Below, in pieces: positions 16,684-24,802 of a stretch of DNA of 44,330 nucleotides. This DNA comes from Affinirhizobium lemnae (GTDB taxonomy: Bacteria > Pseudomonadota > Alphaproteobacteria > Rhizobiales > Rhizobiaceae): contig NZ_JALJQZ010000033.1 of the NCBI RefSeq assembly GCF_022968395.1, positions 1 to 44,330 on the forward strand. The letters are read 5' to 3'. Numbering within the stretch: the stretch's first letter is position 1; each line of letters begins with the position of its first letter. The position numbers and the translations under genes are program-made. Below the pieces are notes generated by a model. That model ran no database searches and was not told where the DNA came from. It saw only the letters and a program-made list of their open reading frames with translations.

Positions 16684-16712
16684 AGGGCTGGCGCGAAAAT
16701 CGCCAGCCCTTA
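16684..16712 (+). terminator. Rho-independent terminator after tyrS
   Basis: AGGGCTGGCG (16684-16693) pairs with CGCCAGCCCT (16701-16710) over 10 bp around CGAAAAT, then TTATTCTGTT. The T-tail is interrupted, but the stem is strong. It overlaps the stop codon of the convergent permease gene. Confidence 0.8.
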
Positions 16713-17492
16713 TTCTGTTGCTAGCTCCTGTCGGTTGAAAAGCACAAGGCCGAGCACGCCGAGCACGATCGTCCACGCCAATAGCGCTGCCAGAGGAGTG
16801 ATCGCCCCGGATGACGCCGAACTGGTGACAAGCATGCGCAAATCATTGGCGGCGATTGACGGCAACCACCAGAGGTCCTGTCCTGCGCCAAGATAGGCCT
16901 GCACCAGCACGCTACCCAATGTCAGCAGAAATGCGATTAAAACGGCGGCCATGGATGATCGAAATAGGACTGTCAGGAGCGCAGTCACACTCACCAAAGC
17001 CAAGAGTTCCAGAACGGCGACTGAAAAAAGTAAAAACAGCTGTTCGAGACCTGCCAAAGGCGTCAATACAGTTCCATCGACTGCCATAACGAGCATCGTG
17101 ACGACCAGATCGCTGACAGTAACCAGCAGCAGGCTGAGAATCAGGCAGCAGCATGCAGCCAGAAATTTTGCCAGCCACAGCTGGCTTCGGCTGCGTCGAG
17201 GCACAAAGTGACGCCAGGTGGAGAAACGATAATCCACAACGAAAATGGATGCGACTCCCAAGGCAAAGAACAGGTGCGCCAGCGTGTTTCCCGATAGGCC
17301 GAACGATCGGCCTGCCACCGCAACAAGATCAACCGAACTGCCGAGATTGGATTGGCCGACACGCCTGAATACGACAACCTGCATCAAGATCTTGATGAGG
17401 GTGGCGAAGGCTGGAACGATAAAAACCGCAGCCATGAATAAGCTGCGCTGCGCCACAAATTTCTTCAGTTCTGCTCCAACAAGACGAACCAT
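16710..17492 (-). CDS. ABC-2 type transporter permease
   Basis: 260 residues from ATG 17492 (an in-frame GTG at 17501 is possible). About six transmembrane segments are visible, for example LFMAAVFIVPAFATLIKIL, LAACCCLILSLLLVTVSDL and WTIVLGVLGLVLF. The large loop after the first helix and the STWRHFVPRRSRSQLWLAKF segment are typical of ABC-2 permeases of the gliding/bacitracin/lantibiotic-export type. It starts 1 nt after the stop of the ATPase gene, so the two were one unit. That ATPase now has a premature stop, which may leave this permease without a working partner. Confidence 0.85.
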   Translation of the reverse strand: MVRLVGAELKKFVAQRSLFMAAVFIVPAFATLIKILMQVVVFRRVGQSNLGSSVDLVAVAGRSFGLSGNTLAHLFFALGVASIFVVDYRFSTWRHFVPRRSRSQLWLAKFLAACCCLILSLLLVTVSDLVVTMLVMAVDGTVLTPLAGLEQLFLLFSVAVLELLALVSVTALLTVLFRSSMAAVLIAFLLTLGSVLVQAYLGAGQDLWWLPSIAANDLRMLVTSSASSGAITPLAALLAWTIVLGVLGLVLFNRQELATE

Positions 17493-17493
17493 A

Positions 17494-18393
17494 TCAAACA
17501 CCAGCCGCTTTTGTGTGACGCGTTTCCGCCAGAAAGAAGCTTTCCAAGTTGGGTCTGATCCACTTCACCTCGTGTAGCTCCATTCCCTGAAGAACGAGCG
17601 CCTTGACGAGTTCCGGCACTTGCTCCCTAGGAACGCGGACTCCCAATCCATTCCCCTCCTTCCAAGCCAGATCGCCGAGTTTCGCCAGCACGGGATCTAA
17701 GGGGTGAACATCAAGCCACAAATATTCGCCACCTCCGAGCAGATCGGAGACCTTGCCCTCTGCCGCCAGACGCCCGTGGCTGAGAATGGCAACCCTATCC
17801 GCCACTTTTTCCACCTCATCAAGAAGATGGCTGGACAAGAGCACGGCAACCCCTTCGTCCTGGGCCAGATGCCGGATGAGGTCGCGCATCTCTATCATTC
17901 CATCTGGATCGAGCCCGTTGGTGGGCTCGTCGAGAATGACTACCCTTGGTTTCGCAATGAGGGCTGATGCAATACCGAGGCGCTGGCGCATGCCCAGCGA
18001 GAAGCCACCGATCCTCTGATCTTAAGCACCGACCAGATCCACCCTCTTCAACACTGATTCAATATCCGCCCGCACTCCCGAAGTGTCCGTGAGCAGGAAC
18101 AGAAATTGCCGCGCCGTCATAAATGGATAGAAGGTCGGGGAATCGATCAACGCACCGAGCTTCTTTCGAGTATGCGGATTGGCGGCTTCACCGAAGAGCC
18201 TGATCCCTCCCTTATCCGGCAGAATGAGCCCGCAAATCATACGCAACAGCGTGCTCTTGCCGGCCCCATTGAGTCCCAGCAGGCCATAGACGCCTGCATC
18301 CGGCACTTCAAAACTCACCGAATCCAGAGCCTGAAGCCGTCGAGCGCCCCAGCCAAAACCCTTGGAGAGCTGGGATAACGATATTGCGCTCAT
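17494..18393 (-). pseudogene. ABC transporter ATP-binding protein interrupted by an in-frame TAA
   Basis: The full frame would be 299 residues from MSAISLSQLSKGFGWG. Walker A GLNGAGKST is at residues 40-48 and the Q-loop region LGALIDSPTFYPF follows. Codon 124 (18022-18024) is TAA, preceded by RVDLVGA and followed in the same frame by DQRIGGFSLGMRQRLG (signature), VVILDEPTNGLDPDG (Walker B) and the rest of the domain. A single nonsense change therefore separates Walker A from the signature and Walker B. The downstream part is still clean. It could be a recent mutation, a sequencing error or two polypeptides. It follows the AsmA-like gene by 10 bp and precedes the permease. Confidence 0.88.
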
Positions 18394-18403
18394 CAAGATT
18401 CCT

Positions 18404-21400
18404 CTACTGAAACTCGAAAATCTGGCGGAACACGCCCGGCGCAATAAGAGAGAGCGGATTGACGGTGAGCTGCGGCTTGTCGATCGAACCGGTCACCTTG
18501 AATGTAATCCCCAGCAGGCCGCGATCTCGACCATTGCCAAGAATAGTGCCGATCACGGGAAGTTCTGCGAAGAGACGGTTCAGCCCGTAGGCGGGCATGA
18601 ACGTGCCCGTCATATCGAGATTGCCGACAGCGTCGCGGATCATGCCCTGGAACGTTGCGCCAATCTGCTCGCCGCGCACAATGCCGTTTTCTGCCGAGAG
18701 CGTCCCGTCCCGATAGACGATACGGGCAAAGGCCCGTTGGAACTTTGCGGAGCTGACGTCGATATCGCGTTTGACTGCCGAATTCAGGCTGCGTCCATCC
18801 TGACCCGGGGTGGAGACGATGGATTGCAGCCGGTTTTCTTCGACCAGGGCGAAGCTGCGGATATCGATGTTCCCGCTCCAGTTCGAACCGCTTTCATTGT
18901 TCAAACGCACGTTGAGCAGCCCGCCGCGCATATGGCCGTAGAGGTTGGCAAACCGCGCCAGCGATCCTGCGTCGCCACTGGTCAGCGTCAACACGCTTCC
19001 CTGCCCGCTGCCAGCAGTCTGGGCCACGACGGCCTGTCGGCTCTCAGTGACACCGGAAAAAGCAATGGACTGCAGATCGCCGCCACTGACCGCAATATCG
19101 CCTGTCGTATTGAACAGAACCTCATCATTGAAACCAATGATTTTGTCGAGCTTCAGACGTACCCGCGTCGCATCGCTCGCCTTGGCGGCTGCACCAGATC
19201 GAGGCTCCGACCCGCCCTGACCTTTCAGTTTCGAGAGAACAGGCCGGATGTCGGCGGCATCACCCGATGCGGAAACCTCAAGCCCGCCTTTTCCACGGCG
19301 AATGGAAATCGCAAAACTGTCTGCGGGCGAAAGCTTGACCCTGGAAAATTCCGCGCTGGAGAGAGCACCGTTTTTCAGACTGAGGTCACCGGCAACGCCG
19401 AAGCCATCTCCGGAAATCGCAAGATTGCGGACGTTGATATTTCCGTCCTTCGAGGCAACCTCAAGCGAGGCCTTGGCTGGAATTCCACTGCCCTTGGTCC
19501 AGCCCAGCCACGGCACTGAGAGCTTCGCCCTGGACAGATCCAGAGTGACCCCCTGTCGATCTGAATCAATGCGTGACAGTTCCAGTTCCACAGGACCGCT
19601 GACGATATCACCAAGCCCCGGCAATAGCTTGTCGCGCTGGTCGTTGTTGAGTGTAGCATTCACCGTCAGCTCGCGCTGGATCTTGGACTGTCCGTTGAAC
19701 GGCTCAACCATCGAGATTTCGGCCGGAACGCCATCGATCTCCGCCTTGGCTTCCAGCCGCGCAGCGTCAGAATCCACCTGCAAATCACCATTGATGGCAG
19801 AGACGCTTCGATCGGCAATCTTCTTGGATATCTTCACATCCTGAAGTGCAATCTTGCCCTTGAACTGTGGCGGCGGCGGATGTTGATCGTTGACCAGCCC
19901 GAAACGTGCACTGACTGAAGCAACCGCCTTGCCCGAAAAATCCGCAGGCGCAAATTCGGTATTTTTCAATCCGTTGATCGGCTTGAAGGAGGCAACTTCC
20001 GCGATCGCGTCCGCATTCCCGGCGATCTGAAGGTCGAGCTCCGCCATGAGCGGTTTCGCATAGGTGGATTGTATCCTGAACGAACCGCCCTGAATATCGA
20101 CTGACCGGTCGGATCCGAAGTAGGAGGCGGCCTGCCGTACATCAAACTTCAAACGCTCACCTACGAGGTCAAAATGTCCGGCTACGTTTCGAACCGGGGG
20201 AAGCTCGCCGGGAAGATTCAGCCGGTTGTCTGCGATATCGAAGGCCATTCGCAATTCGTTGGCGGCAAGTTCCAATGGTACGTTGGGCCCCTTCATCCGG
20301 CCTGCCGGGATGAAGACGGCTATGGAACCGTTGGTTACGGTGCCTCCGAACATATTGGCCACCACCCAGTCGCGGGCCTTGTGGGCCATCCAGAACGGCC
20401 ATAGCTGCTTGACGCCCACCACATCCATGCGCGGAAGCTGCGCGCCAAAACTGATCTCTGGCGATTGCGCTCCGAGAAAGCGCATTTGCAGCGAACCTGC
20501 CATCTGCCCGAGAGGACTGGAGACCTGCATATCGTTGAATTCGAGGCGTCGCTCAGCCGTCAGGAACCGGCCGGCTGCCCGAAGATCGAAGAGAACCGGC
20601 GCTTCACCGCCCACCGCACCTTGCGCGCGGCCGCCACTCACCAGCAGATCCAGACCGAAGCCCGGACGGGTGTCTTGCGCATTCAACCGGTTCAGATCGA
20701 CAATCGCGCCGGTGAGCGGAACCACTGTTGGGCCAAACCGCATTTCGGAGGGCAAGATCTCGATCGAGTTGCGTGCGAAATTATAGGCAACCCGGACTTC
20801 GGCTCCTGTCAGATCCTGCGGTACGCCATCGAAGTAGATCTTGCCGGGAGCATGGTGGATATCGGCTCGAATGGAAGGTTTCGTTTCCGCCGTATCGCGC
20901 GATGCGTTCAGCGTGATGTTGATCGACCCCTCCAGACCTTCACGCGGCAGGCCGCCTTCCATGCGTTGCAGGAGGAAGGGCGTCAGGTCCAACCCGGAGA
21001 TCTGGGCCATCAGCGCCTTGGTGACGCCGTTCTGCGCAGTCGCATTCACCTGCAGATCCGCGCGCCGTCCATCCAGATGCATCAGACCTTTGAGCTGCAC
21101 CTGCCCCTGGTCATCCAGCGTCAATGTCAGGTCATCGATCAGGAGCGTCGATACGCGACCCTCACGGTCCGGCGGAAACTGAATGTTGATGCCCGATATA
21201 TTGACCGAGCCGGTTCGAGTCCTCTCGATCAACCCTCGCGCCTCATCAAGACGCTGGAACGCCTGCTCCATGGTCGCGGGCCACCGGTCCACACGCGCCT
21301 TCGACAGATCCATGGGATCGCCAGCCGGTAGCAAGCCTGTATCCAGGTTGATCTTTTCGGCTTCAAGATGCCGGATGGATACGCGGCCACTGACCAGCGC

Positions 21401-21820
21401 CAGCGGATCTATGGTGAGGCGAATGGCACCCGTATTCGTCAAATGGGCCTTCGTCGCCACCTCGATAATGTCCACCTCGCGTGCTTCGAGTGCGAGGCGG
21501 AAATCCGAATCGAAACGGATGACGGTAGAGCCTACGGTCGCCTGATAGCGAGGACCAATCGCTGCATTGAGAGACGCCTGCGCGCGCGCATTCAAAGCGC
21601 TGTCGATGAAGCCACCTTCGATTGCGAAAAAGCCGCTGCCGATTGCCGCAACCAAGAGAAGAACGAAAATCACGCAGAGCCGAAAGATCCCTCGCCAGCG
21701 CGATACCGGCGGCGGGCAATGCACGATCATTGGATCATGCGCCTGCGCCGAAGGAAGATCATGTAACGGAATCAGATCCTTACGGCGGAAGCTGACTTTT
21801 TCACCTCGAATTTCCGCCAT
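18404..21820 (-). CDS. AsmA/YhdP-like envelope protein (DUF3971)
   Basis: 1138 residues, among the largest products here. After a short basic cytoplasmic N-terminus comes one membrane segment (FRLCVIFVLLLVAAIGSGFFA, about residues 47-67). The rest is a long periplasmic, beta-rich repetitive body with many strands of the pattern ...LDLQIAG..., typical of the AsmA-like/YhdP superfamily that forms hydrophobic grooves bridging inner and outer membrane. The end (YGLNRLFAELPVIGTILGNG, then KPQLTVNPLSLIAPGVFRQIF) is the conserved AsmA-2-type C-terminus. A phospholipid-transfer role is known for YhdP/TamB relatives and inferred here. It is the first gene of a unit with the ABC transporter pair and is divergent from bcp. 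Confidence 0.85.
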   Translation of the reverse strand: MAEIRGEKVSFRRKDLIPLHDLPSAQAHDPMIVHCPPPVSRWRGIFRLCVIFVLLLVAAIGSGFFAIEGGFIDSALNARAQASLNAAIGPRYQATVGSTVIRFDSDFRLALEAREVDIIEVATKAHLTNTGAIRLTIDPLALVSGRVSIRHLEAEKINLDTGLLPAGDPMDLSKARVDRWPATMEQAFQRLDEARGLIERTRTGSVNISGINIQFPPDREGRVSTLLIDDLTLTLDDQGQVQLKGLMHLDGRRADLQVNATAQNGVTKALMAQISGLDLTPFLLQRMEGGLPREGLEGSINITLNASRDTAETKPSIRADIHHAPGKIYFDGVPQDLTGAEVRVAYNFARNSIEILPSEMRFGPTVVPLTGAIVDLNRLNAQDTRPGFGLDLLVSGGRAQGAVGGEAPVLFDLRAAGRFLTAERRLEFNDMQVSSPLGQMAGSLQMRFLGAQSPEISFGAQLPRMDVVGVKQLWPFWMAHKARDWVVANMFGGTVTNGSIAVFIPAGRMKGPNVPLELAANELRMAFDIADNRLNLPGELPPVRNVAGHFDLVGERLKFDVRQAASYFGSDRSVDIQGGSFRIQSTYAKPLMAELDLQIAGNADAIAEVASFKPINGLKNTEFAPADFSGKAVASVSARFGLVNDQHPPPPQFKGKIALQDVKISKKIADRSVSAINGDLQVDSDAARLEAKAEIDGVPAEISMVEPFNGQSKIQRELTVNATLNNDQRDKLLPGLGDIVSGPVELELSRIDSDRQGVTLDLSRAKLSVPWLGWTKGSGIPAKASLEVASKDGNINVRNLAISGDGFGVAGDLSLKNGALSSAEFSRVKLSPADSFAISIRRGKGGLEVSASGDAADIRPVLSKLKGQGGSEPRSGAAAKASDATRVRLKLDKIIGFNDEVLFNTTGDIAVSGGDLQSIAFSGVTESRQAVVAQTAGSGQGSVLTLTSGDAGSLARFANLYGHMRGGLLNVRLNNESGSNWSGNIDIRSFALVEENRLQSIVSTPGQDGRSLNSAVKRDIDVSSAKFQRAFARIVYRDGTLSAENGIVRGEQIGATFQGMIRDAVGNLDMTGTFMPAYGLNRLFAELPVIGTILGNGRDRGLLGITFKVTGSIDKPQLTVNPLSLIAPGVFRQIFEFQ

Positions 21821-21933
21821 GTCTCTCCGCGCAGTGAAGGCTCATCAGAATCATGTGATCTGGACCAGACGCGCGCCAGTATATACCGATTGCGGCAAGA
21901 TTGCTGTGCTCGTTCTCCAAAGAAAGGAATATC

Positions 21934-22401
21934 ATGTCTGAACTTCAACCCGGCAACCCCGCACCGGATTTCAGCCTGCCGCGCGATGGCGGCGGTACGG
22001 TCTCGCTTTCCAGCCTGAAGGGCAAGCCCGTTGTCGTGTATTTCTATCCCAAGGACGACACCAGCGGCTGCACGACGGAAGCACTTGATTTCACTGCGCT
22101 GATTCCAGATTTCGAAAAGGCTGGTGCAACCATTATCGGCATCTCCCCGGACTCCGTCACCAAGCACGACAAGTTTATCAAGAAGCACGGCCTGGGCATC
22201 ATCCTTGCAGCGGATGAGGAGCAGGTGGCCGCCAGTGCCTATGGCGTCTGGAAAGAAAAAAGCATGTACGGCAAGACCTATATGGGAATTGAGCGCTCCA
22301 CCTTCCTTGTTGACGCTGACGGGAATATCGCCCGCATCTGGCCCAAGGTAAAAGTCGCAGGCCATGCACAGGAAGTGCTTGAAGCAGTGAATGCCTTGTG
22401 A
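21934..22401 (+). CDS. bcp: Bcp/PrxQ-type peroxiredoxin with a single cysteine
   Basis: 155 residues, starting MSELQPGNPAPDFSLPR; AAGAAAGGAA lies just upstream. It is a thioredoxin-fold thiol peroxidase reducing H2O2 and organic peroxides. The peroxidatic Cys46 is in FYPKDDTSGCTTEALDF, and the Arg of the active site is in GIERSTFLVD. In E. coli Bcp a resolving cysteine sits five residues later; here that position is Leu and no other cysteine exists in the protein. It must therefore work as a 1-Cys enzyme with an external thiol. Its TGA overlaps a possible GTG start of the next gene. Confidence 0.93.
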   Translation: MSELQPGNPAPDFSLPRDGGGTVSLSSLKGKPVVVYFYPKDDTSGCTTEALDFTALIPDFEKAGATIIGISPDSVTKHDKFIKKHGLGIILAADEEQVAASAYGVWKEKSMYGKTYMGIERSTFLVDADGNIARIWPKVKVAGHAQEVLEAVNAL

Positions 22402-22415
22402 CAGAGGTCGGAGCC

Positions 22416-23258
22416 ATGACAAAGGCTCCGGATCTCGAACTTCCTTCTGTTAGTACGCTGCGCGGCGGCGCAATTGCCGCCGTCTCCTCGGACGACCTCG
22501 ACATCAAGACACGCCTCGCGCAGCAGGTGGCGAGCCGCTGGTTCGAGCGAAAACTGTCGCTGCGCTCACCACTTGATCCGCCGGTTCCGGACAGGCCGGG
22601 AAGACCTGAAAGGCCGGAGCTCGTGCCGCCGAAAGCGGTGGAAAAGCGTTCGCTGCATACGATGAACGGTCGGATTGCAACGCTTCACGCCATCGCGCAT
22701 ATCGAACTCAATGCGGTGGATCTGGCGCTAGATATCGTTGCCCGCTACGTGACTGAGCCCGTTCCGCACTCGTTTTTCGATGGCTGGATGCAGGTTGCAT
22801 TCGAAGAAGCAAAGCACTTCAACATGGTTCGCGACCGCCTGCGTCAACTGGGTGCTGACTATGGCGACATGCCAGCCCATGACGGCTTGTGGAAAGCCGC
22901 CCACTCCACGCGCAACGACCTGACCGCCCGCCTTGCAGTCGTACCGCTCATTCTGGAGGCGCGAGGTCTGGATGTGACACCTTCGCTCCAGGCCAAGATG
23001 CGGGAAACGGGCGACCACGAAACGGCGGATATTCTCGACGTCATCTACAATGACGAGAAGGGTCATGTCGCGATTGGCGCGAAATGGTTCCGCTTTCTCT
23101 GTGCCCGCGAACGCAAGGATCCGGCCGAAACCTTCAAACGTCTGGTGCGGGAAAATTTCCGCGGACCTCTGAAACCGCCGTTCAATGATCTGGCCAGGGC
23201 AGAGGCTGGCCTGACCCCATCGTTCTACCGCTCTCTCAGCCCCATAAGTTCCGCGTAA
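22416..23258 (+). CDS. DUF455 ferritin-like di-iron protein
   Basis: 280 residues from ATG 22416; a GTG at 22398 overlapping the bcp stop would add six. It belongs to the DUF455/COG2833 family. A four-helix ferritin-like core carries the carboxylate/His ligands: Glu in AHIELNAVDLALD, E..H in AFEEAKHFNMVRDRL, Glu in VVPLILEARGLD and the ExxH motif in YNDEKGHVAIGAKW. These fit a di-iron centre. The function of the family is not established; MiaE-like hydroxylation or peroxide/iron chemistry have been suggested by fold. It is co-transcribed with the peroxiredoxin. Confidence 0.88.
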   Translation: MTKAPDLELPSVSTLRGGAIAAVSSDDLDIKTRLAQQVASRWFERKLSLRSPLDPPVPDRPGRPERPELVPPKAVEKRSLHTMNGRIATLHAIAHIELNAVDLALDIVARYVTEPVPHSFFDGWMQVAFEEAKHFNMVRDRLRQLGADYGDMPAHDGLWKAAHSTRNDLTARLAVVPLILEARGLDVTPSLQAKMRETGDHETADILDVIYNDEKGHVAIGAKWFRFLCARERKDPAETFKRLVRENFRGPLKPPFNDLARAEAGLTPSFYRSLSPISSA

Positions 23259-23268
23259 GCGTGAATAG

Positions 23269-23284
23269 TTAACTACCCGTTAAC
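23269..23284. promoter_or_regulatory. Perfect CtrA-type box upstream of the M23 endopeptidase gene
   Basis: TTAACTACCCGTTAAC matches the CtrA consensus TTAA-N7-TTAAC exactly. It lies 57 bp upstream of the GTG start at 23342. A GANTC (CcrM methylation) site, GATTC, is at 23321-23325. CtrA control of envelope and division genes is established in Caulobacter and Rhizobiales; binding here is inferred. Confidence 0.65.
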
Positions 23285-23341
23285 CCTAACAGGATGTAAT
23301 CGCGACAGTTAGGGGCGAGCGATTCACGGCAGGAGAACGAC

Positions 23342-24625
23342 GTGGCGAAGGGTGACGGACACCGCATCTTTGGCAAGCAGCCGACCGAACACGTTCTTAT
23401 TCTGGCCTCCGGCGATCGCGTCCGGCATATGACAATCCGCCCCTGGATGACGGCATGCTGCATTGCTGTCGCAGCCCTGCTTACCACCGCCTATCTTGGC
23501 GCCACGACCTATCTGGTACTGCGCGATGACCTGATTGGCGCGGCCATGGCGCGTCAGGCACGCATCCAATATGATTACGAAGATCGCATATCAGCGCTAC
23601 GTGCGCAGCTTGATCGCATTACCTCCCGTCAGCTCCTCGACCAGCAAGTTGTCGAACAGAAGGTAGAGCAACTACTCGAGCAACAAAATGCGCTGTTTTC
23701 CCGGCACGGAAAACTCGGCGGTCTGCTTCAGCGCGCGGAGGAATCAGGCATTGCTGTGCCTGACGCACCAGCTTCCGCACTCCAGCCAGAACTGAAGGAA
23801 AAGCAAACGAGCGTGACGGGCGGCCTGAAGGCAATCGATCGCCTTCTGGCACAGGATGGGAAGGCAGTTTCCGGAGCAAAGCCTGTTGGTGCGGCTCTTC
23901 AGTCGGGCAGCATTGCGGATCGTGCAGATCGCGTATTTTCCAAAGTCACGTTATCGCTGAAAAACATCGAGCAGGAACAGCTTCGCCGGATACGCGGCCT
24001 CGCAGACGATGCCTATCGCACTGCAGATGCCATGGCGACAATCATGCGCCGGACTGGCGTGGATGTGCCTGATGCGGCCTCCGGCAAGCAGGCTGGCATG
24101 GGCGGCCCCTTCGTCGAACCCATCGGAATCAACCGTTTCGAGACGTCGCTGACCGATCTGGATACCGCCCTCAATCGTCTGGATGCGGTGCGGGAGGCGG
24201 CGCAGAAACTTCCGTTCGGCAATCCGGCGCCCGGCCGAGAAATTACGAGCGGATTTGGCAATCGTATCGATCCGTTCCTCGGAAGACTGGCCTTGCACGC
24301 CGGTGTCGATTTTCAGGCAGACACGGGTGCAAGCGTGAAGTCAACCGGGGCTGGCGTAGTCGTTGCTGCTGGCATGAGCGGTGGATATGGAAACATGGTC
24401 GAGATCGATCACGGCCAGGGTATCACAACACGCTATGGCCACATGTCCAGCATCCTCGTTTCCGTGGGCGATAAGGTCGAGGCAGGTTCAGTGATCGGAC
24501 GGGCGGGTAGTACTGGTCGTTCCACGGGTCCTCACGTTCACTATGAGGTTCGCCGTAATGGCGATGCAGTGGACCCGATGCGTTTTCTCAATGCGGGTCT
24601 CAAGCTCACCACCTACATGAACTGA
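23342..24625 (+). CDS. M23-family murein endopeptidase, membrane anchored
   Basis: 427 residues, GTG start with AGGAG 6 nt upstream. A basic cytoplasmic N-terminus of about 35 residues precedes one membrane segment (ACCIAVAALLTTAYLGATTYLV). Then comes a long coiled-coil region (RISALRAQLDRITSRQLLDQ; VVEQKVEQLLEQQNALF). The C-terminal lysostaphin-like M23 domain has the zinc ligands His319 and Asp323 (LHAGVDFQAD) and HVH at about 398-400 (TGPHVHYEVRRNGD). All active-site residues are present, so it should cut peptidoglycan cross-links rather than be a degenerate activator. The CtrA box upstream links it to the cell cycle. Confidence 0.93.
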   Translation: MAKGDGHRIFGKQPTEHVLILASGDRVRHMTIRPWMTACCIAVAALLTTAYLGATTYLVLRDDLIGAAMARQARIQYDYEDRISALRAQLDRITSRQLLDQQVVEQKVEQLLEQQNALFSRHGKLGGLLQRAEESGIAVPDAPASALQPELKEKQTSVTGGLKAIDRLLAQDGKAVSGAKPVGAALQSGSIADRADRVFSKVTLSLKNIEQEQLRRIRGLADDAYRTADAMATIMRRTGVDVPDAASGKQAGMGGPFVEPIGINRFETSLTDLDTALNRLDAVREAAQKLPFGNPAPGREITSGFGNRIDPFLGRLALHAGVDFQADTGASVKSTGAGVVVAAGMSGGYGNMVEIDHGQGITTRYGHMSSILVSVGDKVEAGSVIGRAGSTGRSTGPHVHYEVRRNGDAVDPMRFLNAGLKLTTYMN

Positions 24626-24698
24626 GCTTGGATTTTGTCAAAAGCGCTCAAAAACACTTGTTAATTTACCATTTACGCTGGGCATCCGGCCTGTTTTC

Positions 24699-24727
24699 TT
24701 GACTTTGTCATACTTTGCGCTTATCTC
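24699..24727 (+). promoter_or_regulatory. Candidate sigma-70 promoter of the DEAD-box helicase gene
   Basis: TTGACT (24699-24704) and TTATCT or TATCTC (24721-24727) are spaced by 16-17 bp, a good match for a vegetative promoter. It would give a 5' leader of about 70 nt before the TTG start. An imperfect CtrA-like sequence (TTAA-N7-TTTAC) is at 24661-24676. Confidence 0.45.
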
Positions 24728-24802
24728 GCGGCCATCATCGGACGCAAAGCGGTTCCGATTCACCTGAGTTCCTTGCGGACCTGAACGGAAATTGTTTTCT
24801 CA

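Noticed and set aside
18362..19519. 385-codon plus-strand open frame
   Set aside because: Antisense to the AsmA-like gene and the start of the ABC ATPase; composition typical of a shadow frame.
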